Part shown: positions 1 through 5,071 of the stretch, piece by piece
Numbering within the stretch: the stretch's first letter is position 1
How the letters are laid out: the number at the start of each line of letters is the position of its first letter
Source: Prevotella sp.
GTDB lineage: Bacteria > Bacteroidota > Bacteroidia > Bacteroidales > Bacteroidaceae
DNA length: 8,326 nt
Assembly: GCA_021204735.1 (NCBI GenBank)
Contig: JAJPYV010000234.1
Span: forward strand, 1 to 8,326
Reading direction: 5' to 3'
Made by a program: the position numbers and the translations under genes
Notes under the pieces: generated by a model
Told to the model about the DNA's origin: nothing
Seen by the model: only the letters and a program-made list of their open reading frames with translations
Database searches by the model: none

Positions 1-13
1 CCATGGCGGGCAA

Positions 14-42
14 GCGGACTCAATAAATTGTGTCCCTACATT
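14..42. repeat. Dispersed palindromic repeat, copy 1
   Basis: A 29-base stretch starting GCGGACT and ending TCCCTACATT matches a second copy at 3145-3174 at about 26 of 30 aligned positions, in the same orientation and about 3.1 kb away. The core AATAAATT is flanked by GGAC and GTCC, so it can form a short hairpin; the stem is weaker than in copy 2. The window edge may cut the upstream part of the unit. It lies just past the terminator of the rplT operon, between genes. The match is seen directly; that it is a genome-wide repeat family is inference. Confidence 0.6.
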
Positions 43-111
43 ACGAGGGGCTACATGAGAGAATTAAGCATTAAAGATTCATGCTTTAGACTACACATCG
101 TTATAGAAGAA

Positions 112-148
112 ATAAAAAAGCACCCTATGGAAATAAACCATAGAGTGC
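112..148 (-). terminator. Rho-independent terminator of infC-rpmI-rplT
   Basis: Arms at 120-130 and 138-148 pair over 11 positions (one G-U wobble in the minus-strand RNA) around a 7-base loop. On the minus strand the stem is followed directly by TTTTTTAT. It begins about 30 bases after the rplT stop codon, in the right orientation to end that operon. Confidence 0.9.
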
Positions 149-179
149 GATATCATCTTTTTGTATTAATAAAATACTT

Positions 180-524
180 TTATTTGATTTTCTCTACGAT
201 AGCCTTGAAAGCTTCTGGGTGGTTGACAGCGAGGTCAGCGAGGACCTTGCGGTTGATTTCGATACCGGCCTTGTGGAGAGCGCCCATGAGAGTTGAGTAG
301 TTCATATTCTCGAGGCGAGCTGCGGCGTTGATACGCTGTATCCAGAGAGCGCGGAAATTACGTTTCTTGTTACGACGATCACGGTAAGCGTATGAAAGAC
401 CTTTCTCCCAAGCGTTTTTTGCAACAGTCCAAACATTCTTTCTCGCACCATAGTAACCGCGAGTAAGTTTCAATATTCTCTTTCTTTTTGCTCTTGAAGC
501 AACATGATTTACTGATCTTGGCAT
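180..524 (-). CDS. rplT: 50S ribosomal protein L20
   Basis: This 114-residue protein is full length for L20, a 23S rRNA-binding assembly protein of the large subunit. It starts [19 protein letters not shown], followed by the family's [12 protein letters not shown] segment (about residues 19-30). The [21 protein letters not shown] segment (about 48-68) and the [24 protein letters not shown] segment (about 77-100) are also typical. The basic N-terminal helix and the globular C-terminal half are both intact. It is the last gene of the infC-rpmI-rplT operon, 33 bases after rpmI, and the terminator follows at once. Unusually for this phylum, an AGAGGA Shine-Dalgarno-like run sits about 8 bases before the ATG. 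In other bacteria L20 represses its own operon; whether it does so here cannot be told. Confidence 0.98.
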   Translation of the reverse strand: MPRSVNHVASRAKRKRILKLTRGYYGARKNVWTVAKNAWEKGLSYAYRDRRNKKRNFRALWIQRINAAARLENMNYSTLMGALHKAGIEINRKVLADLAVNHPEAFKAIVEKIK

Positions 525-557
525 AGTTTTTTCCTCTGAATTAAATTAAACAATAGG

Positions 558-755
558 TTAACGGAGACACAGCAATTCACGCACCTGCTTCAAGTTCGTC
601 TTATCGACGATTGCAGTATGCACAAGGTTACGCTTCTGCTTTTTAGTTTTCTTAGTCAGGATGTGGCTGTGGTAAGCATGATTTCTCTTAATCTTACCAG
701 TACCGGTGAAACGAAATCTTTTCTTTGCACCGGAATTTGTCTTCTGTTTTGGCAT
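558..755 (-). CDS. rpmI: 50S ribosomal protein L35
   Basis: A 65-residue, very basic protein starting [20 protein letters not shown], with the [19 protein letters not shown] segment (about residues 26-44) that is diagnostic of L35. Length matches the family (about 64-66). L35 is a small subunit of the 50S particle. The gene is the middle member of infC-rpmI-rplT, with 94 bases between infC and its start and 33 bases to rplT. Residues near the end ([13 protein letters not shown]) fit the usual C-terminal helix. Nothing is missing. The spacer upstream contains structured sequence that may affect its translation. Confidence 0.97.
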   Translation of the reverse strand: MPKQKTNSGAKKRFRFTGTGKIKRNHAYHSHILTKKTKKQKRNLVHTAIVDKTNLKQVRELLCLR

Positions 756-800
756 TTTTTTAAATTTTAATTAGTTATTTATTTACAGTGGCAACGTATA

Positions 801-846
801 TACCCGACGTTACGCACATTTTCTATTTTTACCCGACATTATCGGG
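801..846 (-). promoter_or_regulatory. Structured spacer between infC and rpmI with mutually exclusive pairings
   Basis: In plus-strand coordinates TACCCGACGTTA (801-812) and TACCCGACATTA (830-841) are near-identical direct repeats 29 bases apart, with one mismatch in 12. TCGGG (842-846) pairs perfectly with CCCGA of the nearer repeat (832-836), giving a 5-bp hairpin with a CATTA loop, or with CCCGA of the farther one (803-807). In the minus-strand mRNA this lies 3-50 bases after the infC stop and 46-91 bases before the rpmI start. No T-run follows the near hairpin, so it is not a convincing terminator. A switch or protein-binding site, for example for L20, is only an inference. Confidence 0.35.
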
Positions 847-849
847 ATA

Positions 850-1524
850 TTATTCCTCTTGCAGTTTTTTGAGAGCATCCGCACCATTCTTGGCGTTGTC
901 GAAAAGTCCGCCGCTTGGAGCCTTTTGCTCAGTTATAGGATTTTCATCAGCATCCTCAGCTTCACGGCGTTCCTTGTCCATCTTCTGTTGGCTTTTTTTA
1001 GCAGCACCAACCTTTTTGGGAGTCAAGTAGAGGAACATTTTCTTACCTTCGAGAGAAGGCATGCGCTCCACCTTGCCATATTCCTCAAGGTCGTTGGCGA
1101 AACGGAGCAGCAGCACCTCGCCCTGTTCTTTGAAAAGGATAGAGCGGCCACGGAAGAACACGAAAGCCCGCACCTTGTTTCCATCTTCGAGGAATTCCTT
1201 GGCGTGACGAAGTTTAAATTCGTAGTCGTGGTCGTCAGTCTGGGGACCGAATCTTATTTCCTTCACCTCCTGTTTCACCTGCTTGGCTTTCATTTCCTTA
1301 GCCCGCTTTTTCTGCTGATACAGGAACTTGCTATAGTCAATGAGACGACAAACCGGCGGTTGAGCGTTAGGTGAGATTTCCACGAGGTCTACTCCTTGTT
1401 CACGAGCCATATCCAATGCCTGGCGTGTTGGGACTACTGTTGATCCATTTTCACCAACAATACGGACTTCTTTTACACGAATTTGTTCATTTACGCGATA
1501 ATTATTGCTTTTGTCGTTCTTCAT
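850..1524 (-). CDS. infC: Translation initiation factor IF-3 with C-terminal extension
   Basis: A 224-residue IF3. It binds the 30S subunit, blocks premature 50S joining and checks the initiator tRNA codon. The N-terminal domain (about residues 8-80) includes [19 protein letters not shown] and the [25 protein letters not shown] signature. After a lysine-rich linker, the C-terminal domain (about 85-170) includes [17 protein letters not shown], the RGR at 125-127 and LYLTPKK. About 53 further residues (172-224), rich in Lys, Glu and Ala, extend past the usual end; such tails are common in this phylum. The ATG is secure because an in-frame TGA lies directly before it, so this gene starts with ATG and not the rare ATT of E. 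coli infC. It is first in the operon with rpmI and rplT; no thrS lies upstream here. Confidence 0.97.
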   Translation of the reverse strand: MKNDKSNNYRVNEQIRVKEVRIVGENGSTVVPTRQALDMAREQGVDLVEISPNAQPPVCRLIDYSKFLYQQKKRAKEMKAKQVKQEVKEIRFGPQTDDHDYEFKLRHAKEFLEDGNKVRAFVFFRGRSILFKEQGEVLLLRFANDLEEYGKVERMPSLEGKKMFLYLTPKKVGAAKKSQQKMDKERREAEDADENPITEQKAPSGGLFDNAKNGADALKKLQEE

Positions 1525-1550
1525 TCACTTGGTTTATACGAAATTGCGTG

Positions 1551-1581
1551 CAAAGTTAGTGTTTTTTAATCAACGCACAAA
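1551..1581 (-). promoter_or_regulatory. Bacteroidetes-type promoter of infC-rpmI-rplT
   Basis: On the minus strand TTTG (1578-1581) is followed after exactly 19 bases by TAACTTTG (1551-1558) and then C, a full match to the Bacteroidetes TTTG-N19-TAnnTTTG consensus. The predicted start, around 1543-1546, leaves a leader of about 20 bases. That is too short for an L20-type structured leader upstream of infC. Confidence 0.8.
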
Positions 1582-1715
1582 ATTTTTTATACTTTTTTCT
1601 ACTTTACGAGAAAAGAAAGAGCAGGATGTACATTCAACATAGAAGTTATAAGGTGTAAGTCAAAAATAGTATCTATTTTGATTGTTCCTGCAGCATAGCG
1701 TTGAGAGCATCAACA

Positions 1716-2270
1716 TCAACATCGGGAACTCATGTTCTGGAGTTGTTCGATGCTGTTTCTCTTTTCAATTATGTCATAGAGTGTGTTGAGATCCTGGATG
1801 TCGGTATCGTTCTTTACAGAGGAAAAACCGGAAAAGAGCCGCTGGAGTTTACCAGTAAAGATGAAACAGGGGTCACACAGCAAAAGGCCTCTGAGCTTGA
1901 AGAAATTGTCAGGCAAGTCCTTTTCCCATGAAATCATCACATCCACCTCTATACCAACCTTATCATTGGCATAGTTCATAAGATACTCACCATCTCCCAT
2001 CTTTATCGGTCCAAAACCATTCTTAATCAGAAATTCCCGGAAGAAAGGAAGTCGGGGATTTCTTGGAAAGGTAACGAAGTCAAGGTCATTGTTCGAGCGT
2101 GCGCGCCTCTCCTTCACTTCATACTGTCGTGCCAAGAACTGCGTGGCGGTACCACCGTTAAGAGCCAAATGACAGGCGGTAGCCATTTTCACTACCGGGA
2201 TGTCCAAAGGGCTATAAATATCGAAATAGTTGGTGTCGGTTTTTATGATATGTAATGTTCTTTTCTTCAT
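1716..2270 (-). CDS. AbiEii-like nucleotidyltransferase (possible toxin), 3' end frameshifted
   Basis: A 184-residue protein with the nucleotidyltransferase signature of the AbiEii/MenT type. LNGGTATQFL (residues 37-46) holds the GG-T/S motif, NNDLD (60-64) the metal-binding acidic pair, and GIEVDVM (106-112) the third acid. Later, FTGKLQRLF (138-146) and KNDTDIQDLNTL (153-164) match the K and D/DL motifs of AbiEii C-terminal parts. Such enzymes act as toxins of type IV TA pairs, some by modifying tRNA, but the substrate cannot be read here. It is short for AbiEii (about 250-300 residues). A Met 15 codons upstream (2315) falls inside a hairpin, so the MKKRTLH start is preferred. A plausible C-terminus (VPDVDVDALNAMLQEQSK, stop at 1673-1675) continues in another frame. 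It is downstream of the SLOG gene on the same strand; no AbiEi-like antitoxin is seen. Confidence 0.8.
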   Translation of the reverse strand: MKKRTLHIIKTDTNYFDIYSPLDIPVVKMATACHLALNGGTATQFLARQYEVKERRARSNNDLDFVTFPRNPRLPFFREFLIKNGFGPIKMGDGEYLMNYANDKVGIEVDVMISWEKDLPDNFFKLRGLLLCDPCFIFTGKLQRLFSGFSSVKNDTDIQDLNTLYDIIEKRNSIEQLQNMSSRC

Positions 2271-2295
2271 AGATATATGTTTTCTGTTTTTTTGA

Positions 2296-2331
2296 GGTAG
2301 CCATAGAGAAACCATGGCTACCAGTTTTTTT
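2296..2331 (+). terminator. Perfect 9-bp hairpin with T-run, opposite to its neighbour genes
   Basis: GGTAGCCAT (2296-2304) and ATGGCTACC (2314-2322) pair perfectly around a 9-base loop, and on the plus strand AG plus seven T follow. The shape is that of a rho-independent terminator for plus-strand transcription, yet both flanking genes are on the minus strand. In minus-strand RNA the hairpin sits about 25 bases before the nucleotidyltransferase start and is followed by A's. There it could act only as a spacer or translation-control structure. The structure is certain; its role is not. Confidence 0.5.
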
Positions 2332-2357
2332 AATTAAATCCCTGACAGGAACGAGAG

Positions 2358-2714
2358 TCAGCCGCAAAGACTGTCGGCGTTGATTACGCACAACATTTTC
2401 CCCTCATTCCTCGCTTTGCTGATTGTGTCAAAAGTACCGCGTGAGTCAGAAGCAGGGAACGCCAGTATCTTGTCAGAGGCATTAACAATCTCTGAATTAC
2501 GGATAAGGGGCGCCCGTCTGCCGTAAAACGCATAATCAGGTAAAAATTCCTCAAAAGTAACGTCCCACTCCTGAGCCAACCGTTTGGCAAGGGTATCAAT
2601 TCCTTTTGCCCCACCCGATACGATGCCGGTGATGGATTCCCGGTAGGGAGAGACCAATTTCTTAAACTCGTCGTAGTTAGTCGCTTTTCTTGTTCCTATA
2701 ATTCCTACAATCAT
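2358..2714 (-). CDS. SLOG-family (DUF2493/YspA-like) nucleotide-binding protein
   Basis: A 118-residue single-domain protein of the SLOG Rossmann-like superfamily, which also includes DprA/Smf and LOG. MIVGIIGTRKA opens with the first strand and its GTR turn; VSGGAKGID (32-40) is the glycine-rich nucleotide-binding loop. IRNSEIVNASDKILAFPASDSRGT (71-94) carries the RN-x-IV and SRGT motifs; KMLCVI closes the sheet. It has no signal peptide or membrane segment, so it should be cytosolic. SLOG domains bind nucleotides or their derivatives and often occur in bacterial conflict systems; the ligand here is unknown. The nucleotidyltransferase gene follows 87 bases downstream on the same strand. Co-transcription is plausible, but a hairpin lies in the gap. 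No good promoter lies just upstream of the ATG. Confidence 0.85.
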   Translation of the reverse strand: MIVGIIGTRKATNYDEFKKLVSPYRESITGIVSGGAKGIDTLAKRLAQEWDVTFEEFLPDYAFYGRRAPLIRNSEIVNASDKILAFPASDSRGTFDTISKARNEGKMLCVINADSLCG

Positions 2715-2887
2715 TTTGTCAGTTTTTTTTGTTTTAAATGTTAGACTTTATAAGGGCATTCAATAAATGCTATTTAGGATGACCCTCTATTACTTAATAC
2801 GATGAGGCATAAAATCAACAACATTCTATAACTATTGTTAATTAGATTTAAATCGTGTCTATAATATACCAGAAAATGGATTTTTGA

Positions 2888-2915
2888 CTAAAAACGTACA
2901 ATTGTACAATTTTAG
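2888..2915. promoter_or_regulatory. 28-bp near-perfect dyad around GTACAATTGTAC
   Basis: A perfect 12-bp palindrome, GTACAATTGTAC (2896-2907), is flanked by CTAAAA (2888-2893) and TTTTAG (2910-2915). That gives a dyad in which 24 of 28 positions are symmetric, with only the two positions next to the core mismatched on each side. GTACAATT is also tandemly repeated (2896-2911). There is no loop, so a DNA-binding site for a dimeric regulator or recombinase fits better than an RNA hairpin. It lies about 180 bases upstream of the SLOG gene. No regulator gene is in the window. Confidence 0.45.
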
Positions 2916-3119
2916 ACACCTCTTGCGTAAACAAAGTTTAACATATCGAAATGTTTTTATACATATTTTGCAGTATAGAAAGTAAGTAAAGTATTATTAT
3001 AAATATGATAAGAGCGTAAAACAGCATTAACAAGTTTTTCTGTTTTTGCCAATGCGGAATCCCAAAAATTCAAAATAAGAAAACACCATTTCAAATTCTT
3101 GTATCAAGCTAAATATCAT

Positions 3120-3128
3120 GCAAACATA
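3120..3128 (-). promoter_or_regulatory. Possible minus-strand -7 element
   Basis: The minus strand reads TATGTTTGC, a full TAnnTTTGC match, at the edge of repeat copy 2. No TTTG is found 19 bases upstream. If used, it would give a leader of roughly 400 bases for the SLOG-nucleotidyltransferase pair, or a separate RNA. Confidence 0.25.
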
Positions 3129-3174
3129 CGCCCCGTTGTGGCGTGCGGACTTAATAAATTAAAGTCCCTACATT
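3128..3174. repeat. Dispersed palindromic repeat, copy 2
   Basis: Positions 3145-3174 (GCGGACTTAA through TCCCTACATT) match copy 1 at 14-42. Here the palindrome is clearer: GGACTT (3147-3152) pairs with AAGTCC (3162-3167) across a 9-base AT loop. Directly before it, ACGCC (3128-3132) pairs with GGCGT (3140-3144). The unit is therefore two adjacent hairpins, much like a REP-type extragenic element. TACATG follows both copies a short way downstream (52-57 and 3189-3194), hinting that the related region is longer. Confidence 0.6.
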
Positions 3175-3322
3175 GGGTGTGTGTTCTTACATGGGTGGAT
3201 GTGGGTAAAAATCGCTTGCGTAAGCCAAATTCAATCAAAAATCCTTATCACAGGCACCTGTAATGCCGATTTGTAAATTAGGTGGCGAAAATAGGAAAAA
3301 CCAGAAGATAGTATTTTTTTAT

Positions 3323-3331
3323 TATCTTTGC
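3323..3331 (+). promoter_or_regulatory. -7 element of the 42-codon gene
   Basis: TATCTTTGC matches TAnnTTTGC and lies about 30 bases before the ATG at 3360. No TTTG -33 box is visible. CTTTG (3326-3330) and CAAAG (3337-3341) form an inverted repeat over the expected start site, a fitting place for a repressor to bind. Confidence 0.55.
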
Positions 3332-3359
3332 AAAATCAAAGAATAAAAGTAATTGGAAG

Positions 3360-3488
3360 ATGAAATTTTATACCGAGGAAGAAATATTAGACAAGCATAT
3401 CGGGAAAAGGGGAACTCCAAAAAGGGAACAATTTGAAGCTGACATCGAGAAGGATGTCAGGGAGTATCTCGAAAAGCAGAGATCTTAG
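3360..3488 (+). CDS. Short HigA-like protein lacking the HTH domain (remnant or stand-alone)
   Basis: A 42-codon frame, MKFYTEEEILDKHIGKRGTP onward, ending at TAG. Its first 36 or so residues resemble the N-terminal arm of Bacteroidetes XRE/HigA-type antitoxins, in particular the IGKRGTPKREQFE segment (14-26). In those proteins an HTH domain with LTQEELG-type sequence follows. Here the protein stops where the HTH should begin, and no HTH sequence is seen in any frame of the 21 bases left before radA ends. No HigB toxin lies upstream. A good promoter lies immediately upstream, so it may still be expressed. It converges with radA. Truncated pseudogene is the likelier reading; a functional mini-protein is possible. 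Family assignment is from memory of the motif, not a search. Confidence 0.5.
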   Translation: MKFYTEEEILDKHIGKRGTPKREQFEADIEKDVREYLEKQRS

Positions 3489-3509
3489 AAAAGTCGCATT
3501 GTGGTAGGG

Positions 3510-4901
3510 TTATCCGAACAAGGAGCGGAGGGCGTCCTCGACTTTGCGGACGGGGATAAGTTCGATTTTGAATTTTTTATGGGAAATGCCCTGCAAGTTG
3601 CTTTTTGGGATGATGATGTGAGAGAAGCCCAATTTCTCAGCTTCAGCGATACGTTGCTCAATGCGGTTTACGGGGCGCACCTCACCGCTTAGTCCCACCT
3701 CGCCAGCCATGCACCAGCCACTCTCGATAGCCGTATCGACGTTGCTTGAGAGGACGGCGGCGAGGACACTAAGATCTATGGCAAGGTCGGTTACACGCAG
3801 ACCACCGGCAATATTGATGAACACATCCTTTTGCATCAGTTTGAAACCAACACGTTTTTCAAGAACAGCCAGTAGCATGTTAAGGCGACGTTGGTCGAAA
3901 CCCGTTGCACTGCGTTGAGGTGTGCCGTATGCAGCCGATGACACAAGAGCCTGAGTCTCAACGAGGAACGGGCGGATACCCTCCACAGCCGAGGAGATAG
4001 CTACGCCACTGAGACCATCGTGATCCTGAGTGAGAAGCAGTTCAGAAGGGTTGTCCACCTGCCGTAGACCATCCTGCCGCATCTCATAGATACCCAATTC
4101 TGAAGTGCTACCGAAACGGTTTTTTATAGAGCGGAGGATGCGGTACATATAATGCTGGTCACCCTCAAACTGGATTACCGTGTCAACGATATGCTCAAGG
4201 ATTTTCGGTCCGGCAAGAGTACCCTCCTTGTTGATATGTCCGATAAGGATGACAGGGACACCGCTCGACTTAGCGAAACGAAGCAAAGCCGACGCACACT
4301 CACGCACCTGAGTGACACTGCCAGGAGAGCTGTCAACCGTCTCGGTGCTTATAGTCTGGATAGAGTCAATAACTACCAGTTCGGGAGCAGTCTCCTTTAT
4401 GTATTTGAATATGTTTTCGAGTGAAGTATCACAGAAGATAAGGCAGTTATCACAATCGGAGTAGCCTATACGTTCAGCCCTCATTTTGAGTTGACGGGCA
4501 CTCTCCTCACCGCTGACATAGAGAATTTTGAGTTCCGTCATTTTGAGTATAGTCTGCAAAGTGAGGGTACTCTTTCCGATGCCCGGTTCACCGCCGAGCA
4601 GGACGATAGAGCCCTTGACGAGGCCGCCGCCGAGGACACGGTTGAGTTCAGTGTCATGCATATCGATGCGAGGCTCATCCTTTACCGGGATGTCACGTAG
4701 CAGCATAGGCCGGTTCTTGTCGATAGCAGCAGACTTTCTGACAGAAGCCGCAGCCGAAGCAGCCGCATTATGTCCAGAGTCGGCAGCTACCCGAATTTCT
4801 TTGAACGTGTTCCACTGTCCGCAGTTAGGGCATTTTCCTATCCATTTGGAAGAGTCATAACCACAATTAGAGCAAACGAAAGCAATCTTGTCCTTAGCCA
4901 T
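3510..4901 (-). CDS. radA: DNA repair protein RadA
   Basis: A 463-residue RadA (Sms), a RecA-like ATPase that drives branch migration in recombinational repair. All domains are present: a C4 zinc finger (C10, C13, C24, C27), Walker A GEPGIGKST (104-112), Walker B LVVIDSIQT (176-184), the RadA-specific KNRFG (261-265), and a C-terminal Lon-like domain (VFINIAGGLRVTDLA, then GEVGLSGEVRPV). The stretch at 39-59 between finger and ATPase is an Ala/Ser-rich linker. Length fits the family (about 450-460). The frame stays open for 60 more codons upstream to 5081, but MAKDKIAFVC is the conserved start and the promoter lies inside that extension. It is monocistronic on the minus strand, divergent from the lipoprotein gene. 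Confidence 0.97.
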   Translation of the reverse strand: MAKDKIAFVCSNCGYDSSKWIGKCPNCGQWNTFKEIRVAADSGHNAAASAAASVRKSAAIDKNRPMLLRDIPVKDEPRIDMHDTELNRVLGGGLVKGSIVLLGGEPGIGKSTLTLQTILKMTELKILYVSGEESARQLKMRAERIGYSDCDNCLIFCDTSLENIFKYIKETAPELVVIDSIQTISTETVDSSPGSVTQVRECASALLRFAKSSGVPVILIGHINKEGTLAGPKILEHIVDTVIQFEGDQHYMYRILRSIKNRFGSTSELGIYEMRQDGLRQVDNPSELLLTQDHDGLSGVAISSAVEGIRPFLVETQALVSSAAYGTPQRSATGFDQRRLNMLLAVLEKRVGFKLMQKDVFINIAGGLRVTDLAIDLSVLAAVLSSNVDTAIESGWCMAGEVGLSGEVRPVNRIEQRIAEAEKLGFSHIIIPKSNLQGISHKKFKIELIPVRKVEDALRSLFG

Positions 4902-4927
4902 AATTCTATATATACATAATAGAGTTA

Positions 4928-4958
4928 CAAAATTAGAGATAATTTTTTTAGTTACAAA
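4928..4958 (-). promoter_or_regulatory. Promoter of radA
   Basis: On the minus strand TTTG (4955-4958), 19 bases, then TAATTTTG (4928-4935): a full Bacteroidetes promoter match. It predicts a short leader of about 20-25 bases and rules out starts upstream of 4901. Confidence 0.75.
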
Positions 4959-4967
4959 ATAAATCAT

Positions 4968-4976
4968 TAACTTTGC
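4968..4976 (+). promoter_or_regulatory. -7 element of the lipoprotein-TPR operon
   Basis: TAACTTTGC, identical to the infC -7 element, on the plus strand. The -33 region is only T-rich (4943-4949), without TTTG. It lies 32 bases from the radA -7 element on the other strand, so the two polymerase footprints overlap. The predicted leader is about 90 bases. Confidence 0.65.
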
Positions 4977-5018
4977 AGCAACATAAAATGTATAACAGAT
5001 CCATTTGATAATAGACGG

Positions 5019-5057
5019 AAGGGCGACACCTGTTAACAATGCAGGGCTGCCCTTTTT
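5019..5057 (+). promoter_or_regulatory. Terminator-shaped hairpin in the lipoprotein leader (candidate attenuator)
   Basis: AAGGGC (5019-5024) pairs with GCCCTT (5049-5054); inside it CCTG (5029-5032) pairs with CAGG (5042-5045). The outer stem runs straight into TTTTT (5053-5057). A competing fold, AGGGC with GCCCT (5043-5053), is too tight to form as such. The structure lies between the promoter and the start codon, 14 bases before the ATG. A six-codon frame, ATG (4988) to TGA (5008), precedes it. It resembles no riboswitch class I recognise. Confidence 0.45.
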
Positions 5058-5071
5058 AACATAGGACAGTG

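Larger units (their letters stand above)
2715..3359. other. 645-base non-coding stretch between accessory genes
   Basis: No convincing reading frame was found on either strand. The stretch is strongly AT-rich and contains a 28-bp dyad (2888-2915) and repeat copy 2 (about 3128-3174). A minus-strand TATGTTTGC element (3120-3128) and a good -7 element for the 42-codon gene (3323-3331) also lie here. Small inverted repeats occur, such as GCATT/AATGC at 2756-2770 and GCTT/AAGC near 3212. I see no tRNA, rRNA or CRISPR pattern. Decayed accessory sequence, a long 5' leader for the SLOG gene, or an uncharacterised RNA are all possible. Confidence 0.6.

Noticed and set aside
66..86. AAGCAT/ATGCTT hairpin beyond the rplT terminator
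   Set aside because: The stem is short with a 9-base loop and no T-run, and is likely chance in AT-rich sequence.
859..1374. 171-codon plus-strand frame antisense to infC
   Set aside because: It is a shadow of infC, with no start signal or domain of its own.
1661..1680. CAAAAATAG/CTATTTTG inverted repeat after the nucleotidyltransferase gene
   Set aside because: The stem is AT-rich with a bulge and has no T-run on the minus strand, so it is not a convincing terminator. It overlaps the possible shifted stop codon.
2271..2315. 15-codon extension of the nucleotidyltransferase to the first ATG
   Set aside because: That ATG is inside the hairpin and MVSLWLPQKNRKHIS does not look like part of the domain; the MKKRTLH start fits better.
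2960..2975. TATTTTGC as a plus-strand promoter
   Set aside because: It is one base short of TAnnTTTG, lacks a -33 box, and no gene follows within a reasonable distance.
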